Shown: positions 11,301-21,433 of the stretch, piece by piece | Position numbering within the stretch: position 1 is the stretch's first letter | Layout: every line of letters starts with the position of its first letter | NCBI GenBank assembly: GCA_002751075.1 | Contig: NAOQ01000020.1 | Location: forward strand, 191,847 to 213,279 | Length of the DNA: 21,433 bases | Direction: 5' to 3' | From: Ichthyophonus hoferi | Taxonomy: Eukaryota; Opisthokonta; Ichthyosporea; Ichthyophonida; Ichthyophonidae | Position numbers and translations under genes: made by a program | The notes under the pieces: generated by a model | What the model was told of the DNA's origin: nothing | The model's database searches: none | The model's input: the letters and a program-made list of their open reading frames with translations, nothing else

Positions 11301-14300
11301 TAGGTGGTCGGAGTAGTGTAAAGTTTTAGGCGTATTGTTGATCAATGGGTAAGATGCAGGTCACCGATTGTTTTTATTCCAGGTCTGTAAGTGAATAGGC
11401 CGGCAGTCCTCTTTTACCTTTCTTATACTCTCTTTGAAAGCATTTGAAACCATCACTTACACACCGCACCATTGCCTCCCCTACCTGACCCTCTATAGTA
11501 TGAGAGACAAAAAGAAAGAGAGGTCGCCACTACCCTGACTGAACAGCTAGATGAAGAATTTGACTCTATCATGGGCCTCCTTGAAAAGAGGGGAACACGC
11601 AAGGATCACACTGAAGATCAGCCCAAGGTAGGGCCTGGCGCCTTTTATATGGCCTACTATTTCTCATACACATTCATGCCCTCCCAGCCTTATTTTTGTA
11701 GCGCTATCTTTTCTCCTTCCTTTGACTTGCCCGACTTCGATCATACATCTAAGTTATAACTGGAGAGATAATCTTAGAAACACTGTGGATATCTACCTAG
11801 CTACTTGATAATCTTTTAGTATTGCTGTAAGTGTGGTTGTAGCTATCAACCTAAATCAACCTAAACCATGGCCTAGTGCCCCAGCATTACCAAGACTGGA
11901 CATACTTTTTTTACCTTTATAGATGTCTGCCATTTGCATTTGATTATTAGTATTATTATTATCTTCATTCACCCCTTTCTCCTTTGTTTTGTGATAATAA
12001 TCCGTGTTCCATGGGTCTTACAATATTATATTTCTCTCTAATGCCACTCACCCTCTATCTCGGAACAGGAAAAGATCGAGGAGACTGATGACTATGATAA
12101 GTCAGTGTTTAACATGAGGAACGATATGAAGGCCAAGGCCACAGATAGACTCAAGACTGATGAAGAGATAGCCTGGGAAGAGTATGAGAAGCTAAGAAAG
12201 CTGGAGGTAGGTTATTTGATTACTCACCTCGATCTACAGCCTTTTCGCATCTGGGAGATATCATATCCTCCTCTTAGTAAAGTCAACCACGATCTGATAT
12301 ATCTTGCAATGCATTGATTGGTACATGTTTTAGGTTTTAGGATATTACGGTGGATTTCTAATGCCCTCGATGTATATCTGATGGCTGATTGGTAGAATTT
12401 TGACTTTTGTATTGGAACGGGTGATTGTTTTATTGGGTAGGTTTAGATGTGTGTAAAGGAATATAGCCCAGAATATATACACGCGGGTTCATGGTTGGTC
12501 TGCAGACTGGGTAGATCTTGTAACTGGCTGTGATTAAAAGAGGATTCGCGGAAAGATAAATAAAGAGAAGCCAATTATAGTTTGAGATCTGTGGTGATGG
12601 CCCTATGTAAATATTAAAGTGCTACGTCACTATTACGTACATACCTTGGTATTAATGGACTATGGCCCTTGGTCTGACGGACTAGCATCATGGCCTGCCT
12701 ATTGGCAGGTATCTTTCTTTTTATTCACCTAATCTAACTAATCTCCTTGTGACAGGCCGAAAGATTGAAGCGCATGCGAGGAGAAGAGTCAGCAGAGAAC
12801 AAGATTGACCAATCAGTAGAGGAGCTGGAGGGCAATGCTGTGCAGGAAGATACCAGAGAAGAGCTATTTTATGATGTAAGTGGATACGTCACCACCTAGG
12901 CTATGTTTTATATTGCTGGGCCTTTCACCTCTCAAACAGAATAATGGCCATATATATATCCATGCGGTTATGTACACGACACTTTACTCTACACATTAGA
13001 CAATGCTATGAAATATGGTTTGTTTGAAGTTTTGAGATATACATGTGTACATATTAGAGGTATGCAACTTTATAGTAGAGGTGGGAACTATGATTGAGTA
13101 GAATGTAAAAGGGGCATGATGGTTAGGGGCTATAATATGGATTTACTTCTGTGTTGTATGGAAGCATTTGTCTGATAAGACCCTACACTAGCATACAACT
13201 TATTTTTTATACCTCTGTATGGTGGCCTATTTGTACAGGATGGCGCCATGGTTGTAAAGGGTAAACGTGGTATTGAAAGCTCAGGTGATGAGAAGGAGGA
13301 CGAAGATGAGGAGGGAGAGGAAGAAGAAGAGGTAGACGAGGAGGAAGAGGAAGATGAGGATGAGGAGGATGAAGATAGCGATGAATATGTTTCAGATTTG
13401 GAACTTGAGGATGAAGAGGGAGAGGAGGCACAACCCTCCTCCAAGGCTGCACCGAAGGGGGCTGATGGAAAAGAGGAGAAAAAGAGTAAAGCTGTAAAAG
13501 AGAAGGCCGCTATAAGGAGCGATCTGCCCTTTATTTTCAAGGCCCCTGAAGATATGGAGAGCTGGACCCAGTTAGTAGAGGTGTGTGACTGTAGGATGTG
13601 TCCTCTTTTGCTCATATTGAACTATTTTAGTCTGCTTCCCCTTTATACAATTCTGTTGTGGTTGGCATTCTCGTTGGGAATGGTTTCAGAGGATTGGTTT
13701 TAGCAATGTTTTTGCCTATTAGTCTGATTGTAAGCTTACAAATAGACATGGGCACGTATAGGAGGTCTTCCTCCAGGTGTTTATGGTATGTCACTGTAGC
13801 TTTAGGGTTCAGGGTCCCATGGAAAGACACTGTTCTTGTAGCACACACACACACATATATATATGGGATGGGCTGGTTGGTAGCAATATTTATTTACAAC
13901 GAGAATAAATGAGTGAAGAGGTTGGCCTTTCAAAGTATAACAAATTTACTTGGCGGGGAGACTTATGGTTGAGAATGAAACTAAATCCCCCGTTAACATA
14001 TGTAGGGCCGAAGTTCCGCCGATATTCTTGTGATTGTAGAGCGCATGCGGACAGGCCATCATATCAAACTGAAGCCTGAAAACAGGGCCAAGATGCAGGT
14101 GATTGGAGGGGAGATGTGGGGCGGTGGGTGTAGTCAGGGGGTATATACAGGGTCTGTGGTATGGATTATATCCGAGTATTTGTACTGGTCTAGTGTATAT
14201 AACCATGTGCATGTTATTTTTGTGGATATATATATATATATATGTGTGTCTTACCGAAAATAAAGTGACTTCATATGGCTACCCATGCCTGTTTTACGAG

Positions 14301-17300
14301 GTGAGACATTAATGAGAGCACTCTCTTATTCTTTCCCTTTGTCCTAATCTACCCAGAAATTCCTTGAGATTCTTATCGACTATCTAGGGGAGGTGTGTGA
14401 GGATGGGGATATGGAGCTAGCTAATGGACTGGTTGCAGCCATCCACACTTTAGGCCTTGAACTCCCCTTTGAGGCCGCCACCCTACTGAGGGCTGAGCTC
14501 TCAGGCATTCATGACACAATGACTACTACAGGTAGGAAACTAGGGAGGGATGGAGAGGGGGTGAAGTTAATATGATTGAAAGAAGTGGGATGCTTACATC
14601 TTTAGTGTGGCAATATAGAGCCCTGCTATATGTAAAATGTATGGTTATCTTGGTACTTCCTCCTAACATACTATCTACATGGGCCCACATTACAGACCCA
14701 ATCATTGACCTCCACACCATTATGATGTTGCGATTGGTCATGATCCTGTTCCCAGCCTCTGACTTCCAACACTCTGTGACCACCCCGTAAGATCTCCTTG
14801 CCTTTATGTTTTCTAACCTATGTGTACTTTTTTATTAGCTACCTGCACTGTCGAGGTCAATATATGGGTTGGGTTAAACACCACAGGTATTGCAGTCTTT
14901 TTTGGGATTCTTTGCTTCTCTGTTCTTTTTCTATCACGTCCATTCCTCTATATTATTAAGGGTACCTATAGCCAAAGCCATCGCTAATACTTCTCTTGCC
15001 CCCGCCAGTGCGTCCTTGATATTGGGTGAGATTCTGTGCAATATAGTGCCTCATGGCATAGCCTCTCTCACTGGCTTGCTGTTTGTTGCTCATTTAGCCC
15101 AGGACTTTGTACTGCAATCACACCGCTACTTCCCTGAACCCATTGCGTTTTTAACAAGTCTGATTGATGTATTTGCCACTGCAAATAGCGAGGGTCCCAG
15201 ACCTAAGGATGATGATCATTGTACTCAGGTAGATATATCTACGTGATCTAGACTATGGGATTGTGGTGTGGTTCATTATGTACTAGTATGCTCTATTTGT
15301 ATCTAGCTGGGTCCTGGAAATGTTATATATTGGGACACTGGGACAATGGCATGGATTCCCTTACTGGGAATGTCTCCTAATAAGTAAATTGTAGCCCACT
15401 TATGATGGTAGTCAGTTGTAAATGCCCGAATATTTAATATATAATATATTATATATTAAATATTATATATTATATTTACCCTCTTCCTCCCCTCTCAACA
15501 GACACAATCGTCCCTCACCAAACTCCCTCTGGACCACCTCAAGTTTGACGGCCAGGGGACTGTCAAGGTATCTCCCTTATGTCTTGGTCTACTGTGTACT
15601 GAGACCTTAGTTCCCACTGACTCCCTGCGGTAAGTTATACTCACTGTCTCTCACCTCAGATATATTTTGTAGCTATACCTTGGTTTATGCTAAATGGGTG
15701 AGGGTATTGCTTATTTTACCCCCCTCATGTTTTTTTATTTCTTTCTGTTTTACATTGTGCATGGCTTGTATTTATAGCAATTTGTAGCGGCACTTACTTG
15801 ATATGATGGGTCTTTTATACTGTGGTACCTGCTCTACTTGACTTTAGTCTTTCTACTATTTTACTTATGGTATAATACTCCCTGTCAAAACTGTTAGTCT
15901 TAAGATGAAGCACCCAATCAGATGGTGCCTTTCGTCTTAACATTTTATTACATCACAGAGTTGGTATTCTTTACAATGCTCTGGAACTCATCAATCATTG
16001 GGTGGATATATACAAGGAATTATCCTGCTTAGACCAGATCTTTGCCCCAGTGTTATATCATCTACGCCGCTTACCCACCGATCTGTCGGCCGAACTTGAC
16101 GTATGTGTATATATATATATTTATATCTATTAAAGATTTTTAAAATATATTGCATGCATGCTGGGGGCATTCTTTTCACGAACCATTTAGTTATTTATCT
16201 TATATAGAAATTCCATTATTGTTTTTATGCTCATACAGTGTATGGTAGTTGCCGCCTTGTGGCGCCATGCCATTGGTATGTCTCCTTTGTCTTATATTTA
16301 TTACTTTATGTGACCTATGGGTACTACTTACTATTATATTTATAGGCCTCCTGCCCCTCTCTCTCGCGCCATATATAAAAGGAATGTTAATATTTACACC
16401 CCCTGGTATGTATCTATACATACAGGTAAAGGTCCAGAGTACGATCGAGATTATCGAGAAAGCAACTAGTACGTGTATAGGTGACAGGACCCACCTGAGA
16501 CTGCAGAAGAGAAGGCCCTTGGCCTTGAAGCAATTTACACCTCGCTTCGAAGAAAAGTATGACCCCTTGTTCCTTTATCCCTGTTATTGTATTCGTTAGG
16601 CCAGACCTTTACCCATATTGAGTGCTATGCCTTTCACTTCTTTTCCTCTATTCTCTCTGTCCTACCATAATCTTTCTGCTTGATCTAATGTGTTCTCTTA
16701 TTCGTTGTCCAGCATATATCAACTCTTCCCATTATTTTACTATTCCGTATTGCTAGTATATGATTATATTTATTACTTGAATACTTTGTATCACGCCAAT
16801 TTGATTCGAGTCCATTCCTTGGTAGTTAACAATCTTTTTTATCATAATGAGATATTGACACTAACTGCTCTCTCGTGCTCTGCAGGTATGTGATGGGCCA
16901 ATCATACGACCCAGTCAAGGAAAGAAGGGAGGAGAGAAAGACACGCCATATTGTCAAACGAGAGCTCAAGGTAAGTTAGGGTGATGATAATCATTGTCAT
17001 TTGGACTTGTCCATAATGGTTTATGTACTTGTATATAAGATGTCTCCTTCAATACAAAATGCTTCCTATTCCTTCCACTTGGTATTTTGACTCGCTCATG
17101 AAGTTGCGGAAAAAGAAGCGTATGCGTAGTATTTTTGTTCTCCTACCATCTTTTGTTTTGTATTGGTCTGTACCATCTACCTATGCACACTAACCACATA
17201 TGTAAAATTGCATCCAACAGCATACCAAGCGCGAGATCGAGAAGGATACAGCTTTCCTTGCCCGAGAGAAGTTGAAAGATATACTAGAGGCCGACAAGGA

Positions 17301-17839
17301 CAGACAGGACAAGGTGAGGAATAAGGGTCCTATATATCTTAGGAAAGAGAATATGAATGGGCATAGCCATAAAGACTGGAATGGCTTTGCTTTCTGGCAT
17401 CTCAATATACTGTTTATTTTATATATTCATATAAAGTTTCACTTCCGATGTTGCCTATGCTTGTCTCTTTTCCTATTGTGGCGACTATTAGTAGCTGACA
17501 TCTCCCATCTTTAGGGAGTTACGGTATTTTTATGGGAAAATATGTAGAATGATCAATGGATTAAAGTTGATGAATTGAAAAGGGGATAAGAGATAAGTTA
17601 GGGCCTGTGCGAGAAACTGACTATCATGTACATGCAATATAAAATCATACAAATATTATGTAGTGAGACAAATGGACGAGTCAGGGTAATAATATTGTTA
17701 TTGAAGGTGTGTTATGTGCCCAAATGTTAAACCAACTCCCCTACAGGTCAAGAGGCTTTTCTCTATTTTAGCCGACCAGCAAGCCGAAGGCAATCACCTG
17801 ACCAAGTTAAAAGACAAGATGAACAAGAAACGCGGTTGA
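8344..17839 (+). CDS. NOP14: Nucleolar protein 14 (NOP14), 19 exons, complete
   Basis: Nucleolar component of the small-subunit processome needed for 18S rRNA maturation and 40S assembly; in yeast it works with Noc4 and Emg1. Exons: 8344-8526, 9457-9588, 9897-10059, 10720-10778, 11099-11179, 11499-11627, 12069-12206, 12756-12875, 13239-13580, 14006-14098, 14357-14531, 14696-14786, 14961-15228, 15502-15629, 15959-16100, 16426-16556, 16886-16970, 17221-17313, 17747-17839. These join in frame to 881 residues, against 857 in human. Family marks in order: basic start (MAKRKRR), NPFELRLSKKK near 26-36, KANVFLDKRFGE, VSNLHFGGF, an acidic run at about 352-398, LPFIFKAPE, the HEAT-like C-terminal half (LVMILFPASDFQHSVTTP), RRPLALKQFTPRF, then a basic coiled tail ending MNKKRG and TGA. 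The start has the favourable context ACCATGG. Low-complexity D/E coding makes exon 9 (342 nt) the longest. Confidence 0.97.
8527..9456 (+). other. NOP14 intron 1 (930 nt)
   Basis: This is the longest intron in the window. It begins GTAAGT and ends TTATAG. It contains a CACGTG at 8768-8773 and a TA run at 9262-9278. I looked for box C/D and box H/ACA snoRNA signals and found no paired set, and there is no coding frame of note. Confidence 0.9.
9589..9896 (+). other. NOP14 intron 2 (308 nt), with a noncanonical donor context
   Basis: The donor is AAAAG|GTCCGT, a weak match to GTAAGT, but it is the join that takes RFTHEK directly to KRHDKPGAFNLND as in the family. An open frame reads on for about 70 codons into the intron and would give an unrelated hydrophobic tail if the intron were kept. 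Confidence 0.8.
10060..10719 (+). other. NOP14 intron 3 (660 nt)
   Basis: It runs from a GTGAGT donor to a TTACAG acceptor. A CACGTG sits 8 nt inside the donor, at 10067-10072. No RNA gene or coding frame is recognised. Confidence 0.9.
12207..12755 (+). other. NOP14 intron 7 (549 nt)
   Basis: GTAGGT donor and GACAG acceptor. Just before its end is a small inverted repeat, CCTGCC-TATT-GGCAGG, near 12694-12709. No RNA gene or coding frame is recognised. The other NOP14 introns longer than 300 nt (10779-11098, 11180-11498, 11628-12068, 12876-13238, 13581-14005, 15630-15958, 16101-16425, 16557-16885, 17314-17746) are likewise plain AT-rich intron. Confidence 0.8.
13295..13435 (+). repeat. GA-rich coding low-complexity tract (acidic run of NOP14)
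   Basis: GAGGAAGAGG-type sequence encodes a run of glutamate and aspartate with few other residues, at about protein positions 352-398. Acidic stretches are usual in NOP14 and other nucleolar factors. The opposite strand reads as poly-serine or proline-histidine frames, which are shadows. Confidence 0.9.
14225..14243. repeat. (AT)n microsatellite in NOP14 intron 10
   Basis: AT dinucleotide run followed by GTGTGT. Similar short TA tracts occur in NOP14 introns at 9262-9278, 13853-13863 and 16107-16120. Confidence 0.9.
15431..15462. repeat. Perfect 32-bp AT palindrome in NOP14 intron 13
   Basis: TATTTAATATATAATA at 15431-15446 is followed at once by its exact reverse complement at 15447-15462, with no spacer. 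It ends 39 nt before the splice acceptor of exon 14. Confidence 0.95.
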
Positions 17840-18654
17840 GAAGTAGCCATATCTGGAAGTTCCTATTATTTAATTTTAATAGTGTTACTGAGAAAATACG
17901 ATTGGACATTTCATCTTTTTTATTATGTATTTGGATTGGTTGTCGTGTATATTAGGCTTGTGTTATTGGCTATTGATCTCTGCTGTTTATACTTAGACCA
18001 CAGTTTACCGTCTTCTGTCACTGCTGAGAAATATAATTTTTGAGCATATATAAGTGATTCTTTGCGATCGAACGTGTTATATTAAAAATCGTTTGATCAG
18101 AATATTAGTAGCGTATAGCTATGCAAAGGTTAAATAATAATAAACACTAGATATTTAACTAGAAAACCGAGTGCTGCGCCTGTTTTTCTTTTCAACAAAG
18201 ATCATTACATCATGTGAATTTAACTTGTATTACTTGTCCTAAGATATAGTATAAAAGTCAAAACTGGGTGCACGACTCTGTAAAAATAAAATATGAACAT
18301 TTTTAATATATGTGCTCACCTCCTTGATAGTGATTATATTTAGTATCATGACATAGTCAAATGTTTGCATTCTTACCCTTAATGAACATTTAAAAAATTA
18401 ACTTTATAATATTGAAAGCGAATCTCTGGAAGAAAGGCCTAGCTAGACCTAAGCTTCACTTGTCATACCAATATAATGCCATTTAAGGTATTTTCGTGTT
18501 TTAAATCTGAATTGCATACACCAAGAGGATAAAGTTCAATGCAAGTTTTTATTGCAAGAATTAATTGACTTGAGTGGGTCAAGTTAAAAGTGTGAGGTAA
18601 ACCAACGTCTATTGTGAATTGCTTTAAATCTTGTGATGTATTATGTTCACTGCA
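17840..18654. other. AT-rich 3' flank of NOP14
   Basis: This stretch holds the NOP14 3' untranslated region and then noncoding DNA. The first canonical AATAAA after the stop codon lies at 18139-18144, so the transcript probably ends shortly after it. No coding frame or repeat family is recognised. A loose resemblance to the far side of the nearby palindrome may begin near 18440. Confidence 0.7.
18139..18144 (+). promoter_or_regulatory. Candidate poly(A) signal of NOP14
   Basis: AATAAA lies 300 nt after the NOP14 stop codon, the first canonical hexamer downstream. In AT-rich DNA this motif is common by chance. Confidence 0.35.
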
Positions 18655-19407
18655 TGTTGAAGTATTTCATCCTGGAAGTGTTTGGCCGAAGATTTCATGA
18701 TGCCTTGCATAAAATACTTTTGTTTATATAGCATTGAATCTCTAAAATGTTAAGAAGCCTTTAGAATAAATTTTCAATGGGTAACTAATTACAATAGACA
18801 TTAATTAACGATAACCAATAAATTCCATGATATCTCTGATTGTAGTTAATTAGGACTAGATGTTTAGTGCTGTCTAGAATGTACGTTTACGATGGTTTTA
18901 AATAGTATTGGTTATTGATTTTAAATCCCACACAGTAATAATGAGACGCGTGATATGTAGAATCAGGAATAACTCTTAATCTAGCCACTAGTCAATTTTT
19001 ATAATAACACAAAACAACATTGGACAACCTATTCCTAAGAACAAGTTCTAGAAAGTCACTTTAAGTTCCTGTTGGAGAACGTGTTTATACATGTGCAATA
19101 ATAATGTGATCAGATTGGCTTAACACAATCCAACTACTATCTAACCAGCACACCCAGACTTGATCCAGATCCTGATTGTATAGAGTATTAAAATAAAGTT
19201 AAGTACGATATATTCTTCTGTTAAATAGTAATAATGACAATTAAAGGAAAAGAAAATCCAACCCATTCTGCGTCAAGGATTGAACGTAAAACTAGCTTGG
19301 TAATGGCAACTAAATTATGATCTATAAGAAAAGGGAAACAACATATCCAGTTCTCATCAGGTTTGAGTGAAGGGGACTCATGAAGAATACTCTTTGACAA
19401 CTTGTAG

Positions 19408-19584
19408 TTAATTCAAAGTGTCGAGGAGTTTTCTTGATGAGCCCCCGTTGCTAGAATCCCAGAAGAACTGGACGCGTTGTTTTTTCTTTCCTACGGATCC
19501 CATTTTAGTTGTTACTGCTGTGGTAGTCCTGCGTTTGATCCTAGGCACTAAATGAGTTGAAGTTTCTTTTCTCTTAACTATCAT
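19408..19584 (-). other. Open frame of 58 codons ending at the centre of the palindrome
   Basis: The frame starts MIVKRKETSTHLV, is basic (KRR, GKKKQR) and ends LLDTLN at the TAA exactly on the symmetry centre. A splice-acceptor-like TCTATTTTCAG lies just upstream, so it could be a last exon. The mirrored stretch in the left arm (about 19231-19407, plus strand) aligns without gaps, but its frame is not open and most codon differences change the residue. That argues against protein-level constraint. It matches no family I recognise. It may be a fossil of the unit that was duplicated. Confidence 0.25.
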
Positions 19585-19801
19585 TACTACTACTGAAAAT
19601 AGACGAAAATATTCTACTTAACTTTATTATTATACTCGATGCAATTAGTCTCTAGACTAAATCTGGGTATGCTGGTCATATAGTAGTTGGATTGTGTCAA
19701 GCCAAGTTGATCACATCATTATGATACATGTATAAACACATTTCACAATAGGGACTTAAAGTGACTGTTCTAAAACATATTATTAAGAATAAGTTTTCCA
19801 A

Positions 19802-19900
19802 CGATTATTCAAAGGATCATTCATGAGCTTAGTTATCAACTGTAGTTATAAGCAAATTATCTGATGATTATTCAAGGATCCTTTATGATATTATGTCACC
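19802..19900. repeat. Segment of about 100 bp found only in the right arm, with its own direct repeat
   Basis: This segment has no partner in the left arm near 19010. Inside it, GATTATTCAAAGGATCATT at 19803-19821 recurs as GATTATTCAAGGATCCTTT at 19866-19884. It accounts for the offset between inner and outer pairing of the palindrome. Confidence 0.7.
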
Positions 19901-20265
19901 TGTTATTATATAAATTGACTAGTGACTATATTAAGAATTATTTGTGAATCTACATATTATATGTGCCTCATCAGCATTATGTGTGCGATTTAAAACCAGT
20001 GACCAATACTATCTAAAACCACCATAAACTTACATTATAGACTACACTAAATATATAGTCCTAATTAACTACAATTGGTGACGTCATTAAATTCATTAAT
20101 TATTAATAATTAATGTTTAACTCTTAATTACTGATTGAAACCTCATTATATACGCTTCTTAAAATACAGAGGTTCAATACTATATAAACAATAAGCAGTA
20201 AGTATGTTTTGTACTAAACATCATGAAAATTTGGCCAAACACTTGTAGGGGCTGAAATATTTTAA

Positions 20266-21433
20266 CAGTATTCAATAGATTGGCTAATTGATGTACAACG
20301 TAAAACCGTATCTAACTCAAGATATAAATAAACAAGATAATAATATTATATGATGCACCAATTTAATCTAATATAATTTTGTAATATGATTTCATTGTAA
20401 AATGCAATAAAAGTTTTTAGGGTAAGAAAAGGTAGGTCAGATAGAATATACAGATTGAAAATAAAAATTCTATAACAACAAAAAAAATATTTATAAGAAT
20501 CTTTGGATTATCTCACATTTCATAGTGCATTATATTATGTGACTTGGCTAGATCTAGTTTAATGATGGTCAATTATTATATTATCAATCCATTTTAGCTA
20601 GAGTAGAATTAAAAACATAATGATTCACTCAAAGTAAACTTAATCATATACAGCCCAGCAATAAATACAAAGCTAATAACAAAGGATTCTTTAAGAGAAA
20701 ACAGGTTGAAATGTTTTCCTAGGAAAATAAAAATTGTATTTAAATTATTACCAAACTGGATCTTTAGACCAACTGATAGAATAGAATATATAAGCCAAGC
20801 AGCCAAAGTCCGTACTTGCTCCATAGACAGATTGGCTTCTTCTATACTATCTTGAACATACATGTGCGCAATCTGTATTACTAGAAGCATTGTTTGGTGT
20901 TGTTATCAATTTAAATATTAGTTTACATATTATATAAGAACATTTTTATACATTTGAGTATAATACATTAAGTTGCATTGCACTAGAATATATTATATTT
21001 TTCGTACTAGCAATTATTTATACGTTTTCAGCAATAATATGTTATTTGTTATTATGCTGTATTATATTGTTTCGGAGATGGTACAATATTATATTATATG
21101 TTGTGATATATTAAGCCCATGGAATAGAATATAATATGACGATATAGTATTATATGGTTTTCTATACTTTGGCATAATTTACGGATTTTTTTTTTTCATT
21201 ATATATTCTGTGTATTTTTTCAACATTTATAATATTAACTTTCCACCCATTTGGAAGCACTAGCTATTTCTATTGAATTATTGAATCCTGAATTAGTGCA
21301 TTTTGCAGTATGACGTATAAGCTGATGATACGTGTATTTGTTTTTATAGCATGATATATATATCTGTTTAAAGACAAAGGAGGTCGAAATTATAATTGAT
21401 ATAATATGATATAATTTATCATAACACAATTAA
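20266..21433. other. AT-rich right flank
   Basis: Strongly AT-rich, with many TATTATAT-like words and a T run near 21187-21196. Apart from the doubtful frame at 20609-20890, I see no gene, RNA or known repeat here. Confidence 0.7.
20609..20890 (-). CDS. Hypothetical frame, possibly the first exon of an unknown gene
   Basis: The frame reads 93 codons from an ATG preceded by ACCAAACA. The first 46 residues (MLLVIQIAHMYVQDS, then IEEANLSMEQVRTLAAWL) look protein-like, with an amphipathic helical pattern and mixed composition. After LKIQF, near position 20753, comes GGTAATAA, a possible splice donor, and beyond it the translation becomes typical of AT-rich noncoding DNA. If real, the exon would be about 20753-20890 and the gene would run leftward into the palindrome, perhaps to the frame at 19408-19584. 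I do not recognise the sequence. Confidence 0.22.
   Translation of the reverse strand: MLLVIQIAHMYVQDSIEEANLSMEQVRTLAAWLIYSILSVGLKIQFGNNLNTIFIFLGKHFNLFSLKESFVISFVFIAGLYMIKFTLSESLCF

Larger units (their letters stand above)
18655..20265. repeat. Large decayed palindrome (inverted duplication), arms about 750 and 850 bp with almost no spacer
   Basis: The left arm (18655-19406) aligns over its whole length with the reverse complement of the right arm (19413-20265). Anchor pairs are AGTGTTTGGCC at 18677 with GGCCAAACACT at 20234-20244; TGTAGTTAATTAGGACTA near 18842 with its complement near 20055-20072; CACAATCCAACTACTAT at 19124-19140 with its complement at 19680-19696; and GACAACTT meeting AAAGTGTC at the centre near 19409. 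By eye the arms agree at about 70-75% of bases with small gaps. Inner anchors sum to about 38820 and outer anchors to about 38921, so the right arm carries about 100 extra bases. No transposase or terminal target-site duplication was seen. Confidence 0.9.

Noticed and set aside
13130-13615. A 161-codon minus-strand frame with poly-serine
   Set aside because: It is the complement of the acidic GAGGAAGAGG coding tract of NOP14 exon 9. The plus-strand frame splices correctly into the gene.
16241-16277. A possible extra NOP14 exon, CATACAG|TGTATGG ... ATTG|GTATGT
   Set aside because: It ends in phase 1 and cannot join exon 16, which starts in phase 0. The direct join gives SAELD-VKVQSTIEIIEKAT, which matches the family.
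16365-16385. A TATA-box-like TATATAAAAG
   Set aside because: It lies inside a NOP14 intron close to an exon, with no following gene on that strand.
16797-16815. A tRNA-like B box (GATTCGAGTCC)
   Set aside because: No A box or cloverleaf partner stems lie at the right distance upstream; it is within a NOP14 intron.
16979-17110. A box C-like TGATGAT in NOP14 intron 17, raising a snoRNA possibility
   Set aside because: There is no matching CTGA box or terminal stem in the remainder of the intron.
18440-18654. Extension of the left palindrome arm outward to about 18440 (partner near 20560)
   Set aside because: A few matching words occur in the same order, such as TTTTATTGCA and AATATAATGC, but spacing differs and AT-rich chance matches are likely. 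The arm was ended at the last clear block.

Overview
The window is intron-rich eukaryotic DNA. It holds two housekeeping genes arranged head to head, followed by an AT-rich tail with no recognisable host gene. Short GT-AG introns (about 60-930 nt), a compact layout and animal-like protein sequences fit an invertebrate metazoan or a close relative. A sponge-like genome is my best guess, but nothing seen here fixes the taxon.

Region 1 (1-6753, minus strand) carries cytosolic valyl-tRNA synthetase. I could splice 23 consecutive exons in frame, giving about 922 codons from the initiator ATG to the anticodon-binding region. The C-terminal end lies beyond coordinate 1. The protein opens with a WHEP domain instead of the GST-like domain of vertebrate VARS, followed by a lysine-rich linker and the class I catalytic core (HLGH and KMSKS) with an inserted editing domain. 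One intron holds a pentanucleotide array of about 315 bp with an internal duplication of about 90 bp.

Region 2 (6754-8343) is the shared intergenic space. It contains a perfect CRE palindrome near the VARS side, CCAAT motifs, and a CACGTG E-box about 130 bp upstream of the other gene. Two open frames here are probably chance.

Region 3 (8344-17839, plus strand) is a complete NOP14 gene: 19 exons, 2,646 nt of coding sequence including the stop, and 881 residues. NOP14 belongs to the small-subunit processome that makes 18S rRNA. The two genes both serve translation (tRNA charging and ribosome assembly), so shared control from the gap is plausible but not shown.

Region 4 (17840-21433) is AT-rich. 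Its main content is a decayed palindrome of about 1.6 kb (18655-20265) with almost no spacer. Its two arms still align over their whole length, and one arm carries a short open frame. To the right, a minus-strand frame at 20609-20890 could be a first exon of an unknown gene, with low confidence. I recognise no retroelement, DNA transposase, tRNA, rRNA or CRISPR array anywhere in the window.
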